DNA of 64,000 nt. Origin: Aegilops tauschii subsp. strangulata (lineage: Eukaryota; Streptophyta; Magnoliopsida; Poales; Poaceae). Of this stretch, positions 46,148-56,197 are shown in pieces; position 1 is the first letter of the stretch; every line of letters starts with the position of its first letter. The notes beneath the pieces are model-generated. The model was not told the origin of the DNA. It made no database searches and worked only from the letters and a program-made list of their open reading frames with translations. A program made the position numbers and the translations under genes. Location of the stretch: contig NC_053039.3 of NCBI RefSeq assembly GCF_002575655.3, positions 377,867,633 through 377,931,632 on the forward strand, written 5' to 3'.

Positions 46148-48797
46148 GTAGGTACCCTCCGATCCCCCTGCCTCGCCGTGGATCAACGCCGGCGACCACC
46201 GCGAGCCTCAGCGCCGGCGAGCCCTGTTTCAAAGTTTGAACCTGACGGGTGGGACCCCCTCGTCAGCCTCTCCTCTTCTGTTTTGAAACGTTTTCTGATA
46301 AACGCCTTTGGGCAAAGTACGCTTTCCTTCTGGGCTAGCGTATTTCCAACCGAAACGTTTTCTGCTTTTTCAAACTAGCCCCTGGGTCTTTTCTGTTTCA
46401 TCACATATTAGTCCTTGGACTAAAACCTTTATATCTTCTAAAACAAAAGATGCTTTTTAGTTGATTCTTTTTCTGTCAGTTTTATATTTTTGTCTAGTTT
46501 TTTTTATAATATTTATTTGAAAAATATTTGGAACAACTTTTATGCACACTTGGTATTTACGTTAGTACGCGTTCTCTTTATACCGTAGATACCGGAGGAG
46601 GTGACGGAGCCGCGAACTTTGCCGAGCTAGACTCCGACTACTCCGAACCAGGCAAGGACGTTTGAACCTTTGATATGATAAGTGTTTTGCATGTTTGCTT
46701 GAATAGTTAGTTCATGGCACGTTTATAAGAGCGTCAGTGAGAGTTATATTGCATGCAAGGCACTACCAGTATGTTTCGAAACTTGATGTGATGTTTTGAT
46801 GGGTGATAACACAATCATGTGGTGACATGAAAGGTGTTAAGATGGTATTGTTGAAGCATGCCAGTCTTATGTCAACCGTTAAGCTCCCGTGTTAATGTGG
46901 ATCAAGCCACGTTACCGTCCGTCCCCTTTTGTGCGACCACATGTTTTCTGCAAAGAATACGGTTTAGTAAGTTGCAACCCTCTTTCCTCGTACACACCAA
47001 AGAGAGGGGCCGGGATGAGGGTTCCATGGCCCTGGATTAAAGCCAGTCATCCGGTCAAGGGGCATGGGTGTTTCCGGTTGGGACCGAGAGGGGGGCACCC
47101 CTTAGAGCGCGCGATATAAATTTGATCCCATGCTACGCGAGGTTGTAGCCTCCCCGTCTTAAGGTTTTTCTTGAACGTTGCCTAGGGTGATTCCTGGCAG
47201 CGGAATGTGGAATGGGTGTGTACTGGTTAGATGTGTTTCTCCTAAAATACCGTGAACGGAACTAGTCCTTTGTGACTACTGAAATCCGTTGACTGTGGTT
47301 AAAAAGTACAAACTCTGCAGAGTCAAAACCATCCGAGTAATCGTGTCCATGGTCAAGGATCTTGGTCAACATATCCATATCAGTATCAATATCAGTCTCA
47401 ACGTCAGTCTCTGTGTCAGTCTCAGTGAAAATCCCCGGTGAACAAACATGAGTGGTAAACCAGGTTGAATGTTATTCCTGTGGATGGACTAACCAGTTTA
47501 TTATTACGTACATGAGTATTTCCTTGAGATGATTTAAATTTATGAGCTACTTGAATTCCGAATAATGAAATATAAGCCCTTTATGTGATGTCGCTCAGAC
47601 GTCCGACTGTGGCACTCTTGTTGTTTACTTTTGATATAATCCCTTTATGTGATGTCGCTCAGACGTCCGACTGTGGCACTCTTGTTGTTTTGTTTTTGAT
47701 ATAAGCCCTTTATGTGATGTCGCTCAGACGTTCGACTGTGGCACCCTTGTTAATTACTTTTGATATAAGCCCTTTATGTGATGTCGCTCAGACGTCCGAC
47801 TGTGGCACTCTTGTTATTTACTTTTGATATAAGCCCTTTATGCGATGTCGCTCAGACGTCCGACTGTGGCACGCACTGTTATTTATATTCCAATATAAGC
47901 CCTTTATGTGGTGTCGCCCTGATGCCCGACTGCGGCATTGTTAATTTATTTCTACCCTTCGAGGCGTCGCTTCAGACACCCGATCGGTCTTCAGTTATTT
48001 CATTGGGATTTCGGGAGGACTACCGCCTGACTTCCTTTTTATTTAGCATGCCGTGAAATTTTATTATCTGAGCGCGCATTACTAATTTGCTCATGTGCAT
48101 CATGTTTGCATTTGTTATATCTTATGTCCAAACTGTCTTGCGAGTACTTTCATAGTACTCACCTGGCTTGTTGATTTGGCCAGATGTTGACGAAGGCGAT
48201 CTTATGGATGAAGAGTTCGATAGCGAGTCCGACGCCTAGAGGAGTCCCAGTCAGTCCCGTGCGATCCTGGAATTGGTCACTTGTATTATATACGCTTCCG
48301 CTACCCAGAATAAAAGTCATCAAGCCCCACTCCGGCGCTCGATGAGTTGTAAGATTTAGGAGTCATGTCACCCACTTCACTGTGACATATCCACCACCAC
48401 TTTTATTACGAGTCGGTAGTTATGCCACCATACCCCTTTGTGTCATATCCGCCTTTATGTATAATATCGGCGTGCTTGTAATAAATTGTTGAGCAGCCTC
48501 AGCTCAACCCTGTATAATATTTTGTACCTCTGGATTTCTGTATCAAGGATTTGTCTACCAGTAAGAAGGATTCTTCTATGCTGGTCCAATAAAAGGGTCG
48601 GTTTCTCAATAAATGTTTTATTGGAAAACCGGTCCTGACAGTTGCTTGAGAGAGACCATCTTCATCCTACGCCTCCCACGGATTGATAAACCTTAGGTCA
48701 TCCACTTGAGGGAAATTTGCTGCTGTCCTACAAACCTCTGCACTTGGAGGCCCAACAACGTCTACAAGAAGAAGGTTGTGTAGTAGACATCACCGCG

Positions 48798-49167
48798 CGG
48801 CACGGAATGGGCCACCGCTCCCGAGTTCCGATCCGGAGCCCCTTTGCGGCTTACGTCCTGGCCTAAGAAGGGCCTGAACTGGTCTTCGTCCGACGAACTG
48901 TCGGTGTTCCAGACGCGTGTTAAGGATATGGAAGACAAGAACATCGAACTTGTCAATGTAGTCCAGGTGATGTTAGTTCGCCGGATCCTGCCTTGTCAAC
49001 ACCGGACTTGCAATCTATGGGAATTTGATCCGGCCAAGCACCAGACCCTGCGAGAGCTCTTTGGCTCCTCGCACAAAGACATTTGGAAGGTGCTTTTCAA
49101 GTCCGGCAAATCATGGCCGGACTCGGCTGAGGACCGCGGGTACCAACTGTCCCGCCCTGCAAGCTCG
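48798..49167 (+). pseudogene. Antisense gene, exon 1 (second part)
   Basis: Reading continues in phase from the first part once the insert and one CCGCG are removed: TEWATAPEFRSGAPL, then the conserved-looking SWPKKGLNWSSSDEL and KHQTLRELFGSS. It ends at a strong splice donor, CTCG/GTAAGT (49168). Confidence 0.7.
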
Positions 49168-49237
49168 GTAAGTTATTATACGTTTTATCTGCATAACCCA
49201 AGGGAAATGCTTAGTGTGTTTTCCTCAACTCCCCTAG

Positions 49238-50217
49238 GGCTGGACGAAGAAGGCGGAGCGGATCCACTGTCCGGCCCCGCTGCCCGAAGGACCGGCCAAC
49301 CCACTTCTGACGAAGATGCTAGTCCCGGCGCCATACAAGGCACCGAAGAAGAAGGCCGAGAAGGATTCCAAAAAGACCCGGGGTGGCCTTCGTCGCCGCG
49401 GCATTTTAGACACAATATCCGAAGGTTCCAACGCCTGTTCTGCCTCCGAAGAGGACGAGGAGGAGGAGGAAGACGAATCCCAAGTGGGAGGAAGAAAGAA
49501 GAGGGCGGCCTCCATACACTTGGAGGCCGAGTCGCCTACAAGGGGAAAAGCTCCTCTTCCGGAAGAGTCCACTGCCGCCGCCGACAACATCGGCGTGGGA
49601 TCCCAGGGCCCAGCCCCTGGTGAACTCATGAGTATAAAATCCGAACACATTTATGCGTCCAACCTCATCATGGCGTAATATTTTGACCTGAGCCATATTT
49701 TTTGTAGTCCGGCGAGATCCCGCACCGAACAATCCTCATCAGAGGATTTGCTGAGCTCGGATGCTATGGAGAGCGGGACGCCCCCGAAGGCCCTTCCCCG
49801 AAACATGTGGATAACACCGAGGCTTCGTCCCAGAAGGACCCCGGCCAAGGAGGGGAGGAAGAGATCATGAAAGCGGTGCCTGGAGGTCAAACTTCAGGGG
49901 CCGGAGACATGGGGGAGAAGATTCCCATGGGAGTTGTCAGCGGGAGCCATCTTGAATTCGGCTCCCAGCCGGACCCAATTCCGGAGACCAATACGGCTCC
50001 AGAATCAAGCAGGCGGCCTCCCTCGGCTGGAGGGGTTTTGCCTGTTCCACCGGCAATCTCTGTCCAACCAGAGGTGTCGGATGCTTTGTTGGCGGCGCTG
50101 AAGAGCGCCTCCATCGTCGATGAACACCGTGCCCTTATGGGTGCGGTGATTGAGAAGATTCAGTCTGCTAAGAGTGGACTGAATGAAGCCTGCATCAGCC
50201 TTATAAGAGGCTTTGAG
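49238..50217 (+). pseudogene. Antisense gene, exons 2 and 3 (acidic middle region)
   Basis: Exon 2 begins after CTCCCCTAG at 49237 and encodes a Lys-rich patch (KAPKKKAEKDSKKTRGGLRR), then a run of acidic residues. Its donor is not certain (about 49620-49635). Exon 3 begins after TTTTTTGTAG at 49707 and ends at GAG/GTATGT (50217/50218). The frame that starts exon 3 well (EQSSSEDLLSSDAMES) differs from the frame of its rest (EEEIMKAVPGG onward), so a small indel near 49800 is likely. Confidence 0.6.
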
Positions 50218-50365
50218 GTATGTTTTATGAGGTTTCGAAGAATGTCATAGTATGGATAGTAGCCCCTGATACACTGTTCGGTGAAAGAAAGAACCGGACA
50301 GATGATCAAATTTTATGTTCGCAGGAAGACTCATTTGGTAACATCTATCTCTCTTTTATAAGCAG

Positions 50366-50829
50366 GCGTCTGCAACGGCTGCTGCCTCTCATACTGCGGA
50401 GGTCTCCGGACTGAATCAAAGTCTGGGGCGGACCAAAGAAGAACTTGGCCAGTTGAAAAGGCAGTTGGAAGATAAGCAAGGTATGCGCAAGCCTTGTTCG
50501 CGTTTGGTGCGAACGAATTTCTAGTATGATAAAATATGTTCCATGATTTTCTCTAGGGATGATGACCGAAGTTGAGGCTCTTAAGAAGGTTGTTGCCGAG
50601 GCCGAGGAAAAGGCATCCGCAGAGCAGGCTCTTCGTGAGAAGCACGAGGCCAGGGTTATTGAAGCTGAGCAGAAGCTTCAAGAGGCCGTTAAGAAATGCG
50701 AGACCTTGGAGTAGAGTTTAACGGAGAAAGAATCCGAACTCACCAGGGCTCATCAGGCCGCGCGCGATGCCCAGGGGGAAACCCAAGGCGCCCTGCAGGA
50801 GATCCAAGAGGCGAGGAAGATCGCAGCGG
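50366..50829 (+). pseudogene. Antisense gene, exons 4 and 5 (coiled coil)
   Basis: Exon 4 (50366-50480) and exon 5 (50557-50829) are bounded by TATAAGCAG, CAAG/GTATGC, TTTCTCTAG and GG/GTAAGG. Exon 5 encodes heptad-like Glu/Lys/Ala-rich sequence (EVEALKKVVAEAEEKASAEQ). It carries a TAG at 50712-50714 where LEQSL would be expected, one C-to-T change from CAG. Confidence 0.65.
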
Positions 50830-50905
50830 GTAAGGCTCTTTTCCATGTAAATCAAATATCTGAGGAGAAAATCATGTTTCTAATTTTGAGTTCAGATTTC
50901 TCCAG

Positions 50906-51390
50906 GGGTGTTTACGGAACTACCCCGCAGCATATCGGATGCCGCCCAATTCTGCCGAGCTGAAGAAAGGAACACTGCGGATAAGCTCTTCTGGTCGCAA
51001 TATCTGGCACCTTATTATCCGGTGCCTTTCGTCGACCAACTGAAACAGCTAATCGAACTGCATAGGGCGGCTGAACTAGCCATGAAGGATTTGATTATCC
51101 GGCTATGGCCCGCCGAGCCGATTCCAAGCAGCTACTTCGGGCTCGTGAAGCGGCTTCTGAGTGCCTGCCCTCGACTTGACATCATCAAGCGGTCGGTCTG
51201 TATAGAGGGTGTGCAAATGGCCTTCGCCCGCGCAAAGGTGCACTGGGGGAAGATGGATGCTGAAAAGCTGATGACCGAGGGACCGCCAGAGGGGAAGGAG
51301 CACCGCAAGCCCGAATTATATTATGAAAGTGTCCTGAAAGGATCCTGCCTTGCGGCGGAGCAATGCACCAAGGACATTATATTTCCATGA
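50906..51390 (+). pseudogene. Antisense gene, last exon
   Basis: It begins after GATTTCTCCAG (50905) and is open for 160 codons to TGA at 51388-51390. The sequence is well ordered, not low complexity (LFWSQYLAPYYPVPFVDQLK, LWPAEPIPSSYFGLVKRL), and resembles tails of plant transposon-associated proteins. No domain name can be given. Confidence 0.65.
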
Positions 51391-52284
51391 ATACAATCAT
51401 GTTGTCCTTTGTAATGTTGAACAAGGTCATTTCAATTATTTATTGCCTATTATATAAAAGTTTATCCTCCTGCGCGGCCGTTTTATATATTAATCCTGAG
51501 AGTTGGCCAGTCGTCGGCTTCTGCCCCCACGTAGGAAGTACGGGGGTGTTCGGGATAAACCTAATCACTCTTTATCCTAGTTTTGGGTCCTTCGAAGGAG
51601 GTGTTCAGCACAACGAACCAGGCAATCAAACTATAGGGCTTTATCACTCTCACTTAGCCATAGGAGCTTTGGGAAAGGAAGGTAGGCGCAGCCCCTGGTG
51701 TTCGGAAGACCACACGAGGGGCTCTTATAATTACCTGATCGAAAGAAAAACCGATCCATCGCACGCTGCATTGGTTATGGCATTATGCGGGAGAAATCCT
51801 TAAAGATTTTACAACCTCTCGAACAGCTAACCAACTCTCGCCGTATCATGACAGTCAGTTTTCGGCTTTCTCTACTGAGTTGCTCGTCCAGAAGAACCGG
51901 GACACAATCGCAGTAGTTCTCCCTGTGCCGCCTTAGCCGATATAGCGGAACGTAAGGCAGCAAAACATGGGAGCTGATGCATATAATGCTATAAGTTTGG
52001 GGTGCCGAACTTCCATGAAGGTGTTCGGACTTTATTGCCGTATTATGGGTAAAAACGAAGCCCTGGCATATTTAAGGCATATCACGGTGTACGGATGCCA
52101 CTTGACAAAAGAATTTCAATAAGAAATATTAGCAGATAAGCGTCGTATAAATCCACATATTGTATTTGAATAGTACGTCGATGTGTATGAGTACAGGTAA
52201 TGTGATAAAAATGAAATATGACTGTGGAACCTGCTGAGACCAGGGGGAAGAAGCTGTGTGCAGATCTGGAGTATAGTCGGATGG
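51391..52284. other. Spacer between antisense gene and gag/protease
   Basis: About 900 bases where polymerase would be expected in a full Gypsy element. I see no reverse transcriptase, RNase H or integrase motif on either strand. Part is probably the 3' untranslated region of the antisense gene. Confidence 0.5.
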
Positions 52285-55200
52285 TCATCGCGGGGAATAT
52301 CTAAGGATTCCTTTGCGCATTCGAGCTGCTTCCATATCGCCAGTCCTGGTCTGGCAAAGTTGAACCTGCAAGGAAAATGTAATTAATGCTTGTGTGCCGC
52401 AGAGCGGTTGAGCCGCGGTATGTGGCTTGTCCTGGCCTTCGCCAGGGTGTTTTTCATTGAGCTCTGGACGAGCCTTTTCATTCTGCCGCGAAGCAGTTCG
52501 GAGTCCTTTGGCGGTGTCCGGGAGCCTGGCCGTCGACTCGAGGTTCGATTGAAAGGTGCCACTCGTTGCTTCTGCTGTTAAAGCAGCGGTATACTCTTTG
52601 GTACCAAGGGAAAGTTCGGCCTTGCCATTAACCGTGATGACGCTGCACGGACCGGGCATCTTGAGCTTATGGTAGGCATAATGTGGCACCGCGTTGAATC
52701 GAGTGAACATGGTTCATCCGAGCAGTGCTTGATAATCACTTCGAAAGGGGATGATGTCGAAGATTAACTCTTCGGCACGGTAATTGTCTGGTGATCCGAA
52801 GACTACCTTAAGGGCGATGGAGCCTGTACAGCTGGTCTCCACACCTGGTATAATACCTCTGAAGGTGGTTTTAGTGGGTTTGATCAGCGAATGATCGATG
52901 CCCATCTTGCGCACTGTGTCCTGGTAAAGCAGGTTTAGACTGCTGCCTCCATCCATAAGGACTCGTGTGAGGTGGAACCCGTCAATTATTGGGTCAAGGA
53001 CTAGTGCGGCTGGATTGCCCTGATTGGTGTTAACCGGACGATCCGTGCGGTTGAAGGTGATCGGCCTGAGTTTATATTGTGGGACGACTGGTTCCGTTAA
53101 GTCGATATCCCTAAGGGTGCGCATCCGGTCCGGGTTGGGAGTGTGGGTGCCGTTTACCACGTTCACTGTTTGGATTTGCGGGGGAAATTTCTTTTGCCCT
53201 CCTATACTCGGTGGTCTGGGCTCCTCGTCGCCATCATTGCTTTGAGACCCCTTATCTTTGTTTTTGGCGCCTGACCTGCCGGCTTGTTTGAAGACCCAGC
53301 ATTCTCTGTTGGTATGATTGGCTGGTGTTCCCGGGGTGCTATGAATTTGGCATGGGCGGTCGAGTATGCGGTCCAGACTGGACGGACCCGAATTTTCATT
53401 TTTGAGTGGCCCCTTCCGCTGACTGGACTTAGAGCCACTAAATCCGGCATTGACTGTCGTATCTTCAGCATTTTCACCATGTTTGGGGCGCTTGTGTTTG
53501 TTGCGTCGGGGGTTGCCGTTGCTATCTCTGGCCTCTGATGTGCTAGGTTTGCTTGCTGTTTTGTTGCTACGGGCCAACCAGCTATCTTTGCCCGCGCAAA
53601 AGCGGGTCATGAGTGTCGCGAGGGCTGCCATGGATTTTGGCTTCTCTTGGCCGAGATGTCGGGCGAGCCACTCGTCGCGGATGTTATGTTTAAAGGCCGC
53701 TAGGGCTTCGGCATCCGGACAGTCGACAATTTGGTTCTTTTTAGTTAGGAACCGAGTCCAGAATTTCCTGGCTGACTCTCCGGGCTGTTGTGTTATGCGA
53801 CTTAAATCGCCAGCATCCGGTGGCCGCACATAAGTGCCCTGGAAGTTGTCCAGGAATGCGTCTGCCAGGTTCTCCCAACTTCCGATGGAGTTTGCCGGCA
53901 AGCTATTCAGCCAATGCCGAGCCGGCCCTTTGAGTTTTAGCGGGAGATACTTGATGGCATGTAGATCATCCCCGCGGGCCATGTGAATGTGGAGGAAGAA
54001 ATCCTCTATCCATACCGCAGGGTCTGTAGTGCCGTCATATGATTCAATGTTCACGGGTTTAAACCCTTCTGGGAATTCATGATCCTTTACTTCATCAGTG
54101 AAGCATACGGGGTGTGCGGCGCCTTTGTGCCGGGCTATATCACGACGCAGTTCATACGAGTCTTGTCTGTTGTGTTCGGCCCGGCCGGATTTTCTTTTAG
54201 TATATCCGGCGCGACGGTTGTCGTCACGCGTTGAGGCGCGCCCCCGTGATCCGTAGATAGATCTTGCGTGTCCTGCTTTGTTTTCCAATACGTCTCGCAG
54301 GTCCTGCGTATTACCCCGGGCCTTAGTATTTTTGTTTAGCTAGCGACGGGGTGCGGGCTGGACTTCGGCCTGATATGCCGCTTTGTCTCGGCCACGAGGT
54401 GGCCGGTCGGCCGCATCATACGCTGGAAGCGTAGGCTTTAATGCTTCCTCCTCGAGTTGGGGTAGCAACCTGCGCTTTGGGTAACTTTTGTTTGGGCGCT
54501 CGAGTTCGTATTCCTTGGCCGCCAGGACCTCAGTCCATCTATCCGCAAGCAGATCTTGGTCAGCTTGAAGCTGATGTTGCTTTTTCTTCAGGCTATTTGC
54601 TGTGGCTATAAGCCAGCGCTTGAAGCGCTCCTACTCGACGGGATCCTCAGGCACGATAAATTCTTCGTCGCCGAGGCTCGCCTCATCTCCGGAGAGGGAC
54701 ACGTAAGTGTCATCTTCTGATTCTCCGTCTGTCGCCTGTTTCTTAGGGCTAGCTTGCCCATCCTCCTGCTCGAAGCTTGGATGGAGGGGTTTGTCTTTGT
54801 CTTCGGCACTATCCGCAGCGTTATTGTCTCTTGTGCCGGTATCGCTGCTTTTGCTATGGCGGGGCTTAGTGCGGCGCTGATGACGTCAGTGCTTAGATTG
54901 CTTCTCGAGGGGATTATCCTCCGTTGCCTTATTGCCATCGCTTTCTTTGGGGGTGTCCACCATGTATATATCATATGATGAGGTGGCAGTCCAGCGCCCT
55001 GTGGGCCATGGTTCCTATTCTTCTCCTGCATCGTCGTCCATACCGTCGATGTCTTCGGAGCCGAAATCAAGCATGTCGGATAAGTCGTCAACAGTGGCTA
55101 TTAAGTGGGTGCTGGGTGGGGAATGAATTTCTTCGTCGTCCGCTTCCCACTCAAGCCGGACACAGTTCGGCCAAGGGCCTCCTGACAAGGAGAGAGACCT

Positions 55201-55767
55201 TAATGAATTTAGCACATCGCCCAGGGGCGAGTGCTGAAAGATATCCGCAGAGGAAAACTCCATGATCGGTGCCCAATCAGATTCGATAGGCACTGACGCA
55301 AGCGGTTCGGAGCCCGTGGCCGGGGATGAATCTAAGAGTCCGGCAACACAGGTCTTGTAGGAGGTGAAGTCAGTATTCGGCTCTATCGCCACTGAGTGTG
55401 TGGCCTCCGTGGCGGGGTCCATCCACCCGTCCTCAGATGGCACAATCTGCTCCGGATTGAGGGCCGGAGTTGCCACAGGTGTGATCTCCCGAACACGGTC
55501 CGACGGCAGAGCTAAGTCATGCTCGTCGTGACTGTGCGGCGCACCTGACATGGGCTCGAATCCGTCAAAGATCAAGTCTCCGCGGATGTCGGCAGTATAG
55601 TTTAAGCTTCCAAACCTGACCTGACGGCCGGGGGCGTAGCTCTCGATCTGCTCCAGATGGCCAAGTGAGTTGGCCCGCAGTGCGAAGCCGCCGAATACGA
55701 AGATCTGTCCGGGAAGAAAAACCTCACCCTGGATCGCATCGTTGCCGATAATCGAAGGAGCCATCAA
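52285..55767 (-). pseudogene. Fatima-like gag and protease, broken
   Basis: The minus-strand frame from 55767 (MAPSIIGNDAIQGE) encodes the N-terminal gag region to a stop at 55015. Homologous sequence continues with more stops to about 54300, then a 524-codon open stretch (54288-52714) follows. It holds the capsid domain (residues about 90-215, WIEDFFLHIHMARGDD and GSWENLADAFL), a knuckle-like C313/H316/H325/C330 cluster, and an aspartic protease (RVLMDGGSSLNLLY, D446). A TGA at 52716-52714 follows QALLG; the related Gypsy family context suggests Arg, so CGA to TGA. Protease homology resumes at 52710 (MFTRFNAVPHYAYHKLKMPG) and fades by about 52500. No polymerase follows. Confidence 0.85.
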
Positions 55768-55791
55768 GCCTTATGGTGACGACAGTGGAAC

Positions 55792-55809
55792 TCTCAATGA
55801 AAGCACCAA
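55792..55809 (-). other. Candidate primer-binding site of the Fatima-like element
   Basis: The minus strand reads TTGGTGCTTTCATTGAGA directly after the 5' LTR. It starts with TGG one base in, as required, but I cannot assign the tRNA. Confidence 0.45.
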
Positions 55810-56197
55810 TGTCGGTGTCAAAACCGGCGGATCTCGGGTAGGGGGTCCCGAACTGTGCGTCTAAGGCAGATGGTAACAGGAGGCGGGGGACACAATGTTT
55901 ACCCAGGTTCGGGCCCTCTCGATGGAGGTAATACCCTACTTCCTGCTTGATTGATCTTGATGATATGAGTGTTACAAGAGTTGATCTACCACGAGATCGT
56001 AGAGGCTAAACCCTAGAAGCTAGCCTATGATTATGATTGTTGTTGTCCTACGGACTAAACCCTCCGGTTTATATAGACACCGGAGGGGGCTAGGGTTACA
56101 CAGAGTCGGTTACAAGGGAGGAGATCTACATATCCGAATTGCCAAGCTTGCCTTCCACGCAAAGGAGAGTCCCACCCGGACACGGGACGAAGTCTTC
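55810..56197 (-). repeat. 5' LTR of the Fatima-like element, cut by an insertion
   Basis: Colinear with 23210-23596 of the other LTR, with few differences. It breaks at AGTCTTC (56197), where a second element begins. TCTTC (56193-56197) would be that element's left target copy. Confidence 0.85.

Larger units (their letters stand above)
26253..48640 (+). mobile_element. Del/Tekay-type Gypsy chromovirus with 3973-bp LTRs
   Basis: Direct LTRs lie at 26253-30225 and 35961-48640. The second contains a Copia insertion; after its removal with one target copy, it is also exactly 3973 bp. The target duplication GTTGC is present on both sides (26248-26252 and 48641-48645). Order inside: primer-binding site, extra reading frame, gag-pol with a C-terminal chromodomain-like tail, polypurine tract. 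By eye the LTRs differ at about 60 positions (about 1.6%), so insertion is fairly recent. The coding region is inactivated by several stops and frameshifts. The clade call rests on gag-pol order and the C-terminal tail. Confidence 0.92.
35961..48640 (+). repeat. 3' LTR of the chromovirus, split by a Copia element
   Basis: Two parts, 35961-37445 and 46153-48640, join at the Copia target GTAGG to give 3973 bp, the same as the 5' LTR. Differences from the 5' LTR are single-base changes spread along its length plus a few compensating 1-base indels. Confidence 0.92.
24726..48792 (+). mobile_element. Solo LTR interrupted by a chromovirus
   Basis: The LTR begins TGATACGTCTCCAACGTATC (24726), runs to 26252, resumes at 48646 and ends at 48792 (GTAGACATCA). 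It is about 1674 bp after removing the insert, with the target duplication CCGCG on both sides (24721-24725 and 48793-48797). There is one LTR, a target duplication and no interior, so this is a solo LTR left by recombination between two LTRs. Its C-rich region carries a GGGCGCGCCC motif followed by a TATA-box position expanded into a (TA)n tract. Family not named with confidence; it is common in wheat. Confidence 0.88.
24226..51390 (+). pseudogene. Intron-containing antisense gene with gypsy-type transposase (PF04195-like) domain
   Basis: Exon 1 starts at ATG 24226 and is split at 24725 by a solo LTR; it resumes at 48798 in the same reading phase and ends at 49167. Further exons are about 49238-49630, 49708-50217, 50366-50480, 50557-50829 and 50906-51390 (stop TGA), with GT/AG introns of about 70-150 bp. 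The N-terminal region (residues 54-130, with PHFVCGLGFPLHSF and GIDFHDLSPNSFLNI) resembles the plant domain called putative gypsy type transposon. The middle is acidic and Ser-rich with a Lys/Arg patch. The 50557-50829 exon is a Glu/Lys/Ala coiled coil, and the last exon codes for a conserved-looking globular tail. Decay: a TAG at 50712-50714 in the coiled-coil exon, a probable frameshift near 49800, and the 24-kb insertion. Function unknown. Opposite orientation to gag is what allows introns to persist in a retroelement. Confidence 0.7.
23210..56197 (-). mobile_element. Fatima-like Gypsy element, polymerase-less, with an antisense gene
   Basis: The minus-strand order is: LTR (56197-55810, cut short), candidate primer site, gag and protease (55767-52285), no polymerase, an opposite-strand gene with introns (24226-51390), polypurine tract, and complete LTR (23680-23210). 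The LTR opens TGAGGGAGTCCTGGATTAGG on the minus strand. Reverse transcriptase, RNase H and integrase are absent, so the copy is non-autonomous. It is interrupted by a 24-kb nested insert (24726-48792) and, in its 5' LTR, by a second Gypsy element at 56198. The name Fatima is from memory; gag style (CX2H...H...C knuckle, DGG protease) points to the Tat/Athila side of Gypsy. Confidence 0.8.

Noticed and set aside
49234..49650. A Ser-rich 138-codon minus-strand frame inside the Fatima-like element
   Set aside because: It is the complement of the acidic exon 2 of the antisense gene (GAG/GAC runs read as CTC/GTC); splice sites and flanking exons support the plus strand.
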